Origin: Kribbella steppae
GTDB lineage: Bacteria; Actinomycetota; Actinomycetes; Propionibacteriales; Kribbellaceae
Length of the DNA: 64,000 nt
Assembly (NCBI RefSeq): GCF_004342025.1
Contig: NZ_SLWN01000004.1
Coordinates: forward strand, 496,001 to 560,000
Reading direction: 5' to 3'
The notes beneath the pieces are model-generated. The model worked only from the letters and a program-made list of their open reading frames with translations, was not told the DNA's origin and did not search any database. Positions 18,375 to 26,988 of this stretch are shown piece by piece (position 1 is the stretch's first letter; each line of letters starts with the position of its first letter). The position numbers were made by a program, and so were the translations under genes.

Positions 18375-18385
18375 TTGTTAGACAA
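18375..18385. promoter_or_regulatory. GntR/FCD-type operator in the divergent catabolic promoter
   Basis: TTGT-TAG-ACAA, perfect 4-base arms around 3 bases, in the 82-base gap between the operon start (18343) and the Hyi-like gene (18426). FadR-type GntR proteins bind TGT-N3-ACA-like palindromes, and the operon ends in such a regulator. Confidence 0.6.
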
Positions 18386-18425
18386 GTTTGCACGTCTGGC
18401 AAGAGCTAGTGTTAGCCTTTTGTAC

Positions 18426-19229
18426 ATGGAGTACAGAGGGCATCGACTGAGTGCGAACGTCTCGATGCTGTTCACCGAACTGCCCTATTCCGAGCGCTAC
18501 GCCGCTGCCGCGCAGGCCGGATTCACCGACGTCGAGTCGTGGTGGCCGTTCGCCGTACCCGATCCCTCGCCGGCCGAAGTCGATGACTTCGTGCGGACCG
18601 TCGAGTCGGCCGAGGTCTCGCTCGGCGCGCTGAACTTCTACGGCGGCGACATTTCGGCGGGCGAACGCGGCGTCGCCTCTCATCCGGACCGCCAGGACCA
18701 ACTGGCCGCCAACGTCCGAGCGATTGTCGCGATCGCCGAGCGCACTGGTTGCCGGCTCTTCAACCTGCTCTACGGCCAACTCGACGACCGCTGGTCACCC
18801 GCGGAACAGGCAGATACGGCGGCCGCCGCGATCCGGTCCGCCGCAGGGGCCGTAGCCGGCTTCGGCGGGACCGTGCTGATCGAGCCACTCACCGAAGGAT
18901 TGAACGGGCGCTATCCGTTGCACACGGCGGACGACGTACTGGCGATCCTCGATGGGCCACTGAAGGACGTCGACAATCTCTCGCTGCTCTTCGACACGTT
19001 CCACCTCGGCAGCAACGGCGTCGACCTGATCGCCACCGCAACAGCGCTGGGTGCGGACATCGCGCACGTACAGCTGGCCGACAGCCCTGGCCGAGGCGAA
19101 CCAGGCTCAGGCTCGCTACCGATCGACGCGACCCTCGACGCTTTGAAGGCCGCCGGCTACCAAGGTGTCGCCGCCTGCGAATACAAGCCGACCACGGATA
19201 CGCCCTCTAGCTTGGCCTGGCTGAGCTAG
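18426..19229 (+). CDS. Hydroxypyruvate isomerase-like sugar phosphate isomerase/epimerase
   Basis: 267-residue AP-endonuclease-2-type TIM barrel. The start region (LSANVSMLFTELPYSERYAAAAQAGF) is typical of the Hyi family. Metal ligands are likely Glu in VLIEPLTEG, Asp/His in LLFDTFHLG, His in DIAHVQLAD and Glu in ACEYKP. Hyi interconverts hydroxypyruvate and tartronate semialdehyde. The ATG at 18426 has no SD and follows TTTTGTAC, so the mRNA may be leaderless. Divergence from the operon and shared promoter space imply common control by the GntR regulator. Confidence 0.85.
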   Translation: MEYRGHRLSANVSMLFTELPYSERYAAAAQAGFTDVESWWPFAVPDPSPAEVDDFVRTVESAEVSLGALNFYGGDISAGERGVASHPDRQDQLAANVRAIVAIAERTGCRLFNLLYGQLDDRWSPAEQADTAAAAIRSAAGAVAGFGGTVLIEPLTEGLNGRYPLHTADDVLAILDGPLKDVDNLSLLFDTFHLGSNGVDLIATATALGADIAHVQLADSPGRGEPGSGSLPIDATLDALKAAGYQGVAACEYKPTTDTPSSLAWLS

Positions 19230-19284
19230 TCGCCGCGAGGACCCGCGCGCAGCTACTCGGCGCGGGCACTACTCGATGCGGGGC

Positions 19285-20199
19285 CTAGTCGTTGCGGGGG
19301 CTTTCGTCTGCGGCGACGCGTAGGGCTGCTGCGACTGCGGCCACTGCCGGCGTGCGACTTCGCCGCGTGAGCAGAAAGACTTCCCGACCGACATCGCCCT
19401 CGGCAGGCAGGCGGACCGCGACTCCGGGAGCGCCGTACCCGAGCACCAGATCCGGCAGCAGCGCACCAGCTCCCGTGGTGCGGACCAACTCCAGCAAGAT
19501 CAGGAAGTCGTCCGAGCTGTAGCGGAGATCGGGTTCGAACCCGCCGAGCTCCCGGCACACCCGCACATGCATCTCGCGGTGCCCGGTCCCGGGCTGGCAG
19601 GCGGCCCACGGTACGTCGGCCAATCGCCCGAGCGACACCCGGTCGACCCCGGCCTCGGGATGATCGGCAGGCAACACGACCCGGATGCGTTCGCGCAGCA
19701 ACCGCTCGCGATCCAGGTCGGCGTGCACGGCCCGCGGTTGCCCGTCGTACTCGTCGCCGACGACTACGTCCAACTGATGCAACCGCAACGCCGGCGCCGC
19801 CTGCTCAACCTCGACTTCGGCGGCCTTGATCCGGATATCGGGATGGCTCACGGCCAACGCTCGTACCGCCGGAGCCACGATCCGCAAGAACGCGGACTGA
19901 AAGGCCGCAACCCGGACCACTCCAGCCGCCCGCCCAGCTGCGATCGTCGCCAGCTCGGCCTCCGCCGCCTCGACCCCTTCCAACAGCACCGCGGCATGCC
20001 TCACCAAGACTTGCCCTGCAGCCGTCAGCCGGACATTGCGGCCGATCCTTTCGAGCAACGGCGTACCGGCCTCCCGCTCCAGAACCGAAAGCTGCTGCGA
20101 GATCGCACTCGGTGTGTACCCGAGCGCCCGCGCGGCGCCGTGCACCGTGCCACGGCCGTGAACCTCACGCAGCAGGCGCAGCCGATGCAAATCCAACAT
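19285..20199 (-). CDS. LysR-family transcriptional regulator
   Basis: 304 residues. The N-terminal winged helix (LHRLRLLREVHGRGTVHGAARALGYTPSAIS) differs slightly from the classic LysR pattern but is common in actinobacteria. The C-terminal part is a periplasmic-binding-like ligand domain. The ATG at 20199 is preferred over one seven codons earlier because that one sits in the palindromic operator. It is divergent from the EamA transporter gene, which it probably controls. Confidence 0.88.
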   Translation of the reverse strand: MLDLHRLRLLREVHGRGTVHGAARALGYTPSAISQQLSVLEREAGTPLLERIGRNVRLTAAGQVLVRHAAVLLEGVEAAEAELATIAAGRAAGVVRVAAFQSAFLRIVAPAVRALAVSHPDIRIKAAEVEVEQAAPALRLHQLDVVVGDEYDGQPRAVHADLDRERLLRERIRVVLPADHPEAGVDRVSLGRLADVPWAACQPGTGHREMHVRVCRELGGFEPDLRYSSDDFLILLELVRTTGAGALLPDLVLGYGAPGVAVRLPAEGDVGREVFLLTRRSRTPAVAAVAAALRVAADESPRND

Positions 20200-20208
20200 T
20201 CGTTCAGC

Positions 20209-20226
20209 ATAGCTACACATTGCTAT
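20209..20226. promoter_or_regulatory. Palindromic operator between LysR and EamA genes
   Basis: ATAGC, eight bases, GCTAT, immediately upstream of the LysR start at 20199. The size and position fit a LysR autoregulatory and activation site. Confidence 0.55.
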
Positions 20227-20277
20227 ACAAGAACACGCGATAGACCTGAACGGTTGACAGCCGGGACCATCGATCTC

Positions 20278-21189
20278 GTGGGACGCCTCTTCTGCTTACT
20301 TTCCGCCGCCGCTTTCGGGGCGATGGCCGTGTTCGGCAAGCTGGCCTACGACGCAGGTGTGTCGGTGGACGCGCTGCTGCTGGTCCGCTTCGGGCTAGCC
20401 GGTGGCCTGTTGATCGCCATCGCACTCGCCCGCGGCGCGCTGCGCCAACTCCCCCGCCGGGCTGTATTGGTCGGGCTAGGCATGGGGTTGTTCGGCTACG
20501 CGGCGCAGGCCGGGCTCTACTTCTCCGCGCTGGCGAGAATCGACGCCTCACTGGTAGCGCTGATCCTCTACGTCTACCCGGTACTGGTCATGGCGGGCGC
20601 GATCGCCCTCGGACGAGAGCAAGCGTCGCGGCGGCGGGTCTCGGCGCTGGGCATAGCGCTGACCGGGATCGTCCTGGTGCTCAGCGGAGCGACGAGTGGC
20701 CGGTTCGACTGGCTGGGCGCACTGATGGCGCTGGGCGCAGCGCTCACCTACACCGGCTACATCCTGGTCGGCGACCGAGTGACCGCCGACGTACCCCCGC
20801 TCGCATTGACTGCGTTGGTGTGCACCGGTGCCTTCGGCACGTTCCTGGTCGCCGGATTCCTGCGCGGCGGCACCGACCTCGGCTTCGCCCCGATCGGATG
20901 GTTGTGGCTGGGAGCGCTGGCTTTGGTCAGCACGGTCGCCGCGATCCTGCTGTTCTTCGCCGGGATGGCCCGGGTCGGACCATCGGTCGCCTCGATCCTG
21001 TCCATCCTCGAGCCGGTGGTGACGGTTGTCGCAGCGGCCGCGGTGTTCGGCGAGACGCTCAGCGTGATGCAGTGGCTCGGCGGCTCGCTGGTGCTGGCCG
21101 CCGTACTGATCGTGCAATGGCCGCGCCGTCAATCGTTGTCTGGACTTTCGGTGGGTTCGGCGAAGGCGACGGCAGACTTGAAGGTATGA
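20278..21189 (+). CDS. EamA/DMT-family transporter
   Basis: 303 residues with ten predicted membrane helices in two EamA halves (FCLLSAAAFGAMAVFGKLAY; YTGYILVGDRVTADVPPLAL). The family exports metabolites or amino acids. The GTG at 20278 is chosen because the family start pattern GRLFCLLSAAAFG begins there; a TTG lies eight codons upstream. The stop overlaps the next start (ATGA). Codon TTA is used near the start, rare in this DNA. Confidence 0.9.
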   Translation: MGRLFCLLSAAAFGAMAVFGKLAYDAGVSVDALLLVRFGLAGGLLIAIALARGALRQLPRRAVLVGLGMGLFGYAAQAGLYFSALARIDASLVALILYVYPVLVMAGAIALGREQASRRRVSALGIALTGIVLVLSGATSGRFDWLGALMALGAALTYTGYILVGDRVTADVPPLALTALVCTGAFGTFLVAGFLRGGTDLGFAPIGWLWLGALALVSTVAAILLFFAGMARVGPSVASILSILEPVVTVVAAAAVFGETLSVMQWLGGSLVLAAVLIVQWPRRQSLSGLSVGSAKATADLKV

Positions 21190-22244
21190 ACCGGCGGATG
21201 GCGTGGGCGGGAGTCGCCGCGCTCGTGATGACGGCTGCGGTCGCCTGTACCTCCGAGGACGACGCGGCACCCCCTGCGTCAACTCCGAGCGCGACCTCCT
21301 CGACGCCCACCACGTCATCCGCTCCGCCGACCACACCGGCACCCACGACGCCAACACCGACAACCACATCTCCCACGGCGGCGCCGCACCCGGTGTCGCT
21401 GCAGGCGATGATGGCGAAGAAGTACGACGGCCGGAACCTCCGCCTCGGCCGGGTGCTCGCCCGCAACTCCGCCTACACCCGGTACTACGTCACGTACTCG
21501 AGCGGCGCGCTGACGATCTCCGGCATCATGAACGTCCCGCGCACCCCAGGCCGGCACCCCGCACTCGTCCTGAACCACGGTCACATCGACCCGGCGATCT
21601 ACACCAACGGCCGCGGCCTGATGCGTGAGCAGGACTACCTCGCCCGGCGCGGATACGTTGTCTTACATACCGACTATCGCGGACATGCACAATCGTCTGA
21701 CGATCCGCGGGAGGGCGTGGACATGCGCCTCGGCTACACCGAGGACGCGATCAACGCCGTACTCGCGCTGCGCACCTCGCCGTCGGTCGACCCGAACCGG
21801 ATCGGCATGCTCGGCCGGTCGATGGGCGGCGGGGTCACCTACAACGCGCTGGTCGCGCAACCCGGGCTGATCAAGGCCGCGGTCGTCTTCGCGCCGGTCA
21901 GTTCCGATGCCGCGGACAACTTCAACCGCTGGGTGCGGAACGACCGTCCGATCGGCGCGACCGTCCTGCGGGCGTACGGCGAACCAGCCCGCAACCCGGC
22001 GTTCTGGCGCAACGTGTCAGCGATCAACTTCTTCGACCGGGTCACCGAACCGGTGCTGATCCACCACGGCGAGTCCGACTCGACCTGCCCGATCGCGTGG
22101 TCCCGCGAGACGCTCGCCGCCCTCAAGGCGGCCGGCAAGACCGCTTCGATGTACACCTACCCCGGCGAGGAACATGCCTTCGGCCCCGCCTGGCCAACCT
22201 CGATGGCCCGCACTGTCGCCTTCCTCAAACAGCACGGCCTCTAG
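21186..22244 (+). CDS. Secreted lipoprotein alpha/beta hydrolase (S9/dienelactone-like)
   Basis: 352 residues. The signal peptide ends in a TAAVAC lipobox-like site, followed by a T/P/S-rich linker to about residue 65. The hydrolase core has the nucleophile elbow GRSMGG, LVLNHGHIDP as oxyanion-side segment, and a late HHGESDSTC and EEHAFGP giving Asp and His candidates. Prolyl-oligopeptidase-type esterases have this layout. The ATG overlaps the EamA stop. Its own stop shares a CTAG with the stop of the convergent reductase gene. A TGTCTTACA motif at 21659-21667 is built with a TTA codon. Confidence 0.88.
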   Translation: MNRRMAWAGVAALVMTAAVACTSEDDAAPPASTPSATSSTPTTSSAPPTTPAPTTPTPTTTSPTAAPHPVSLQAMMAKKYDGRNLRLGRVLARNSAYTRYYVTYSSGALTISGIMNVPRTPGRHPALVLNHGHIDPAIYTNGRGLMREQDYLARRGYVVLHTDYRGHAQSSDDPREGVDMRLGYTEDAINAVLALRTSPSVDPNRIGMLGRSMGGGVTYNALVAQPGLIKAAVVFAPVSSDAADNFNRWVRNDRPIGATVLRAYGEPARNPAFWRNVSAINFFDRVTEPVLIHHGESDSTCPIAWSRETLAALKAAGKTASMYTYPGEEHAFGPAWPTSMARTVAFLKQHGL

Positions 22245-22807
22245 CAGGCGACCGGCTGGACCTCGAACAGGTTCTGCGCACGTACGGCGACGTCCGGCGC
22301 AGCCACGGCCTCACCCGGACGATTGCCGTAGGCAAGCAGCTCACCACCCCAGCGCATGCCCATGTAGTCGGCGACCAACCGCAGCGTGCCGAGCATCGGC
22401 TCGACCTCGGCCAGATCCTTCGCGGTGTGCGCGGTGACCGCCCACATCGTCTTCCCGGCCATCCGATCGCGGAAGCCCACACCCGGAACGCGCATCCACG
22501 CCGACCAGTGGTCGAGGTACGCCTTCACGCTCGCCGACACCGTGAACCAGTACAGCGGTGACGCGATCACCAGGTCGGTCGCGGCGAGCGTTGCCTCAAG
22601 CAACCTGCACTGGCCGCCGAGCGGCGCCGGGTACACCCCGTCGCCCTCGTGCCGTACGTCGCGGAACGGCTCGCCGACGTGTTCGTCCAGTCGGAGCCAG
22701 GTCTGGCCGACGTCGGCCGGCAACTGCTCTGCCGCCAGCCGCGCCAGCGCCTCGGTGTTGCCACCCGGCCGTGTCGTCCCCAACAGGAACAGGAAGTCCC
22801 GACTCAC
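22241..22807 (-). CDS. Flavodoxin-like NAD(P)H-dependent oxidoreductase
   Basis: 188 residues. Starts with FLFLLGTTRPGGNTEAL (flavin phosphate loop) and has IASPLYWFTVSASVKAYLDHW, typical of the FMN_red group. I choose GTG at 22807 because AGGAG lies seven bases upstream; an ATG at 22825 is in frame but without a site. It ends within CTAG shared with the convergent lipoprotein gene. Substrate unknown. Confidence 0.88.
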   Translation of the reverse strand: MSRDFLFLLGTTRPGGNTEALARLAAEQLPADVGQTWLRLDEHVGEPFRDVRHEGDGVYPAPLGGQCRLLEATLAATDLVIASPLYWFTVSASVKAYLDHWSAWMRVPGVGFRDRMAGKTMWAVTAHTAKDLAEVEPMLGTLRLVADYMGMRWGGELLAYGNRPGEAVAAPDVAVRAQNLFEVQPVAC

Positions 22808-22871
22808 CAGCACACTCCTAACCATGCACGCGCAACTATTGCACGAGCATATAGTGCGCGTCAGCCGCTTG

Positions 22872-23702
22872 TCACGCGCGCTTGCGGGCAGAGACGGCGT
22901 ACATCGTCAGGGAGAGGTGGAAGGCGCCGCGGTCGGCCGCGTCGGCGATGCCCTGAGCGAACGCCTCGGCCTCCGCGCGGGTGATGATCCCGGCCTCGAG
23001 AGAGGTCAGGTGCATCATCGAGACGAAGCCCTGGCGTGCACCTTCCTGCGTTTCGATCCAGGTGGCGGCGGTCTCGCCGGTGATCTCCAGGCCTGCTCCG
23101 GCGAGCAGGCCGCGCAGCCGGCGACCGGAGTACGGGTTCGCCGAGTCGACGAGGAAATAGTCGACCATGCGCTGGAGTACGGCGGGATCCGCCGGATGGA
23201 CGATCGCCGTCGACCAGTCCGTGTCGATCAATGCGATCCGCCCGCCGGGCCGCAGTACCCGGGCCATGTCCTGCACCGCGCCGGCCGGGTCGGCCACATG
23301 TTGCAGCACCCGCTCACTGCGCAGCACGTCCACCGATTCCGCCTCGAAGGGCAACGCGCCCGCGTACCCGTCCACGAACTCCACGCTGACTTCCGCGGCA
23401 CGCCGTACCGCCTCTGCCCGAAACCCCGCACTCGGCTCGACGCCGATCGCGCGTCCCGACGGACCGACCAGCTTGGCGAACCGGACGACGTCCTCGCCGG
23501 TCCCTGAGCCGACGTCGACCGCGGTCTCCCCGTCCGCCGGCGCCAGCTGGTCGAGCGCCCACGCCTTCAAGGTCTGTACGGCGGGCCGCTGCGCCATCAC
23601 GTCCAGGATCATCGCCAGCTTCGCGGTGTCCTGCGTCTCAGCGTCCGCGAGCCTGAAGCTCCCCCGCGACAGATCGGTCCCGGACTCATCCGTCTCCGTC
23701 AT
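22872..23702 (-). CDS. SAM-dependent class I methyltransferase
   Basis: 276 residues. Motif I is AVDVGSGTGEDVVRFA, motif II region VEFVDGYAGALPFEAESVDVL, and motif III LRPGGRIALID. The sequence resembles the UbiE/Methyltransf_11 group that acts on small molecules. It lies in its own unit between the flavodoxin-like gene and the membrane-protein pair. No product can be inferred. Confidence 0.9.
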   Translation of the reverse strand: MTETDESGTDLSRGSFRLADAETQDTAKLAMILDVMAQRPAVQTLKAWALDQLAPADGETAVDVGSGTGEDVVRFAKLVGPSGRAIGVEPSAGFRAEAVRRAAEVSVEFVDGYAGALPFEAESVDVLRSERVLQHVADPAGAVQDMARVLRPGGRIALIDTDWSTAIVHPADPAVLQRMVDYFLVDSANPYSGRRLRGLLAGAGLEITGETAATWIETQEGARQGFVSMMHLTSLEAGIITRAEAEAFAQGIADAADRGAFHLSLTMYAVSARKRA

Positions 23703-23768
23703 CCCACTCCCCCTTCAGTGCGATCGAGAGTAGCGCCGGACGAGCCCGGGGCCGACTTGGTTGACCCG

Positions 23769-24455
23769 TTAGGGCATCGGTTCCCAGTCGTCGTCGCGCA
23801 TCCGGAGGATCGCCCACCCCACCGCGGCGAACCCGACTGCCTGCAGACCCCAGCCGACGAGATCGAGAGTGTGACTGACCAGCACGACTGCGGCGATGAA
23901 ATGGAGCGGCTGCGAGATCGCGGTTGCGACCGCGGCCCAGCGAGGCACGATGTGCGACCGCCACATCGCGATGCCGAGCAGGATCGTGCCGATGACGTGA
24001 CCGAAGACGAACGTGAAGGCGGCGACGTCCATCGAACCGTGCGTGGCCTCGGCGGCCCGGGTGATCGCGGCCGGATCCAGTCCCGCCGTCCCCGCGGACC
24101 AGATGAAGATGTCGCTGGACGCCATCCACGGGAGGGCGAGATACCCGGGTACGACGAGCAGCAGTGCGATCGCGGTGAGCCAAGGGGCCCCGCGACGGGT
24201 GACCCGGCCGACGGCGTACGCGCCGGGGACCAGCGTCAGCATCCCGATGAACCCGAGCCAGAGCACGAGTGAGCCCCGATCGAGATTGTCGACAATCTTG
24301 TTGGTGATGGTCGCCGGGTCATCCACCGTGTCGTACGGGAGGAAGTACCGCAGCAGCGCGATCGCGGCCGGGCCGATCGGCAGGATCAGCGCCGCGACCC
24401 ATCGGGATACGGGTCGTACGTCGGCTCGCGGCGTACTGGTGATCGTCTGTGTCAT
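23769..24455 (-). CDS. Polytopic membrane protein of unknown function
   Basis: 228 residues with about six hydrophobic helices (VAALILPIGPAAIALLRYFL; LVLWLGFIGMLTLVPGAYAVG; AFTFVFGHVIGTILLGIAMW; LDLVGWGLQAVGFAAVGWAIL). No enzyme motif. ATGA overlap with the upstream small membrane protein shows coupling. The pair is divergent from a NarL-type two-component system, which may regulate it (inference). Confidence 0.8.
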   Translation of the reverse strand: MTQTITSTPRADVRPVSRWVAALILPIGPAAIALLRYFLPYDTVDDPATITNKIVDNLDRGSLVLWLGFIGMLTLVPGAYAVGRVTRRGAPWLTAIALLLVVPGYLALPWMASSDIFIWSAGTAGLDPAAITRAAEATHGSMDVAAFTFVFGHVIGTILLGIAMWRSHIVPRWAAVATAISQPLHFIAAVVLVSHTLDLVGWGLQAVGFAAVGWAILRMRDDDWEPMP

Positions 24456-24823
24456 CGCACACCTGCCAGCTCGCGGGACGGCAGCAGCACCGCCACGACT
24501 CCGAAGATCGTTGCCGCCACACCGACTCCTGCGGCGGCGACCGCGGCCGCGGGGACGTCGGAGGCGAAGAACGCCGGCACCGCCAGCAGCGCCGAGGCGA
24601 GCCGCAGTGTGATGAGCGGCGCCAGCGGCCACCGCTTGCCTTGCCACGCGAATCCGACCAGCACCAGGCTGACCAGTCCGACGACCGCCGCACCGATGGC
24701 GATCTCCATCGGCGGGTGCTCCCCATCGGTCAAGACCGGCGTCAGCAGATCCGCGACTGACACCAGTGCGAGGACAACCAGCCCCACCTTGTTCTTGCCA
24801 GACATGTTGCTCTTGTCAGACAT
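24452..24823 (-). CDS. Small four-helix membrane protein
   Basis: 123 residues, a short charged N-terminus (MSDKSNMSGKNK) and four hydrophobic segments, ending LLPSRELAGVR. The ATG at 24823 follows AGAGAGGGG. A TGTCAGACA motif overlaps the start codon. Unknown function. It is the first gene of a two-gene unit opposite the histidine kinase. Confidence 0.75.
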   Translation of the reverse strand: MSDKSNMSGKNKVGLVVLALVSVADLLTPVLTDGEHPPMEIAIGAAVVGLVSLVLVGFAWQGKRWPLAPLITLRLASALLAVPAFFASDVPAAAVAAAGVGVAATIFGVVAVLLPSRELAGVR

Positions 24824-24876
24824 GTTTTCCCCTCTCTCAGGGCACCACTGTCTGGCAGTCACCTAGTAGGACACCT

Positions 24877-24967
24877 GGGCGCACATTCCCCCGCGACCAG
24901 GCAATCCCCCGACCCACCCGGGAACCCGATCCCGAGACGCCGGGACACTTCCGGGCGCACACTTCCC
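24877..24967. promoter_or_regulatory. Direct repeat upstream of the two-component system
   Basis: GGGCGCACATTCCC (24877-24890) and GGGCGCACACTTCCC (24953-24967), each preceded by GGACAC, 76 bases apart. The second ends three bases before the kinase ATG. Candidate binding sites for the partner response regulator in a divergent promoter. Confidence 0.45.
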
Positions 24968-24969
24968 GT

Positions 24970-26988
24970 ATGAAGGCCTCATACGACCCCACTCGCCGAG
25001 GCCTGGCGGGCGGGCTCGGCGGGTTCTCCCACCGGACCCATCGCGGGCTGGCGGGCGGGCTCGGCGGGTTCGCCGTCGCGGAGGTGATCGCGGCGCTGAT
25101 CCTGTCTGCCGTCGTGGGGTGGGGCTGGCAGCACCTGGTCGATACGTTCGTGCTGACGAACGGGTTGATGGGGTTGACGTTCGGGCTGTGCGGGGCGGTG
25201 ATCGCCTGGCATCGGCCGGGTAACCCGATCGGATGGTTGTTCATTGCCGACGGAATCGGTCACGCCACGACCGCGGTGACCACGCCGATCGGCCAACTGC
25301 TGGCCGATTCGGACGCACCGATGGTCGCCCAGCGCCTGGTCGTCACCCTGTCGATGGGGGCCTGGCCGTGGTCGATCGGGCTCTTCCTTCCGCTCGCGCT
25401 CCTGCTGTTCCCGACCGGCCGCCTGCTCTCACCGCGCTGGCGTTGGGCCGCGATCGGCATCATTGCCACCTCACCTCTGTTCGTCCTGGAGATGACCGGC
25501 GACGGCAGCGCACCGGGTGACGGCGTCCCACCCGGCTACCTGCGCATCTCGTGGTACGACGCTGTCCAACCGCTGTGGACGATTGCCGAACTCCGCAACC
25601 TCGTCGCGTTGCTGCTGGCGATCACCTGTCTCGCGATCAGGTACCGCAGGGCTGACGAAATGGGCCGTCGGCAACTCCTGTGGTTGCTACTGGCATCCGT
25701 CATCGCGATCCTGTTCGTGACACCGTGGTCCCTCATTGCCGGTACGCCGATCCTGGTGCTGCTGGCGATTCCGTTGATTCCGGTGGCCGTCGCGGTCGCG
25801 ATCGTGCGCTACCAACTCCTCGACATCCGGCTGGTCGTCTCCCGTGCACTGACCTGGGCTCTGTTGTCGTTGGTTGCCGTCGGCGCCTACGCGGCCCTGG
25901 CCGCGATCCTGGGTTCGCTGATCTCGTCGCAGGTCGGGCGATCCGCCGCGATCACGGTTCTCGTCGCCTTGATCATCGCCCCGATCCTGCCGCGACTGCA
26001 GCGACTCGTCGATCGAGCCCTGTACGGCGACCGCCGCGACCCGGCCCGGATCGCGTCCCGCGTCGGCGAGCAACTGTCGGCCGGCCTGCCCGGCGTCGTC
26101 GCCTCCATCCGCTCGGCCCTCCGCTTCCCGTACGTCGCTCTGATTGTCGACAATGCGATCGTCGCCTCGGACGGTATGGCGCCGGCGAACGTCGTACCGC
26201 TGGAGCTCGAGTACGGCGGGACCACGGTCGGCTTGCTGAGCATCGGTCTGAGGTCAGGTGAGTCGGAGTTGTCGTCGACCGACCGCAATGTGATCGGGCT
26301 GGTCGCCGTACCGCTCGCCGTCGCCGTGCACGCGACCCGGCTGTCGGCCGAACTGCAGTCGTCTCGCGAGAAGCTGGTCTCGGCGCGCGAGGAGGAACGC
26401 CGTCGCCTCCGCCGCGACCTGCACGACGGCCTCGGTCCGACGCTCACCGGCGTCGCCTTCACCGCCGACGCGGCCGCCAACCTGATATCCACCGACACGG
26501 ACCAGGCACGCAACCTTCTCAGCACGTTGCGCAGTGATACTCGTATGGCAATTGCCGATGTACGACGACTAGTCGACGACCTGCGACCGCCTGCGCTGGA
26601 CGAACTCGGCCTGGTCGGAGCACTGCGGCAGCGCGCGGATCAGCTGTCGTTCCGGGCGGATGGGGCGTCGATCCAGGTGGAGGTCTCGGCGGATGGATTG
26701 CCGGCTCTGCCTGCGGCTCTGGAGGTTGCGGCGTATCGGATTGCTACCGAGGCGCTCACGAACATTGTCAGACACTCGCACGCGACATACGCCGTACTAG
26801 CGTTGCGCTGTGACGACGGATTGGAGATCCAGGTGACCGACGACGGACCGCCGAACGGCGAGTGGCGTCCCGGCGTCGGCCTGCACGCGATGCGGGAACG
26901 CGCCGCCGAGCTCGGCGGTCGGTTCGAGGCGGGGCCGTCGCCTACTGGAGGCGTCGTGCGGGCGAGTTTTCCCTTGGAGAACACATGA
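24970..26988 (+). CDS. NarL-type sensor histidine kinase with polytopic membrane input domain
   Basis: 672 residues. Residues 35-340 hold about eight membrane helices. A GAF-like region spans 360-455. HisKA_3 carries the phosphorylated His485 in RRDLHDGLGP. The HATPase region is about 560-665 with the GVGLHAMRERAAELGG G-box. The first 34 residues carry a duplicated RGLAGGLGGF encoded by a 24-base direct repeat (25003-25026 and 25048-25071). No SD precedes the ATG, so leaderless translation or a later start is possible. It is coupled to the response regulator by ATGA. Signal unknown. Confidence 0.9.
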   Translation: MKASYDPTRRGLAGGLGGFSHRTHRGLAGGLGGFAVAEVIAALILSAVVGWGWQHLVDTFVLTNGLMGLTFGLCGAVIAWHRPGNPIGWLFIADGIGHATTAVTTPIGQLLADSDAPMVAQRLVVTLSMGAWPWSIGLFLPLALLLFPTGRLLSPRWRWAAIGIIATSPLFVLEMTGDGSAPGDGVPPGYLRISWYDAVQPLWTIAELRNLVALLLAITCLAIRYRRADEMGRRQLLWLLLASVIAILFVTPWSLIAGTPILVLLAIPLIPVAVAVAIVRYQLLDIRLVVSRALTWALLSLVAVGAYAALAAILGSLISSQVGRSAAITVLVALIIAPILPRLQRLVDRALYGDRRDPARIASRVGEQLSAGLPGVVASIRSALRFPYVALIVDNAIVASDGMAPANVVPLELEYGGTTVGLLSIGLRSGESELSSTDRNVIGLVAVPLAVAVHATRLSAELQSSREKLVSAREEERRRLRRDLHDGLGPTLTGVAFTADAAANLISTDTDQARNLLSTLRSDTRMAIADVRRLVDDLRPPALDELGLVGALRQRADQLSFRADGASIQVEVSADGLPALPAALEVAAYRIATEALTNIVRHSHATYAVLALRCDDGLEIQVTDDGPPNGEWRPGVGLHAMRERAAELGGRFEAGPSPTGGVVRASFPLENT

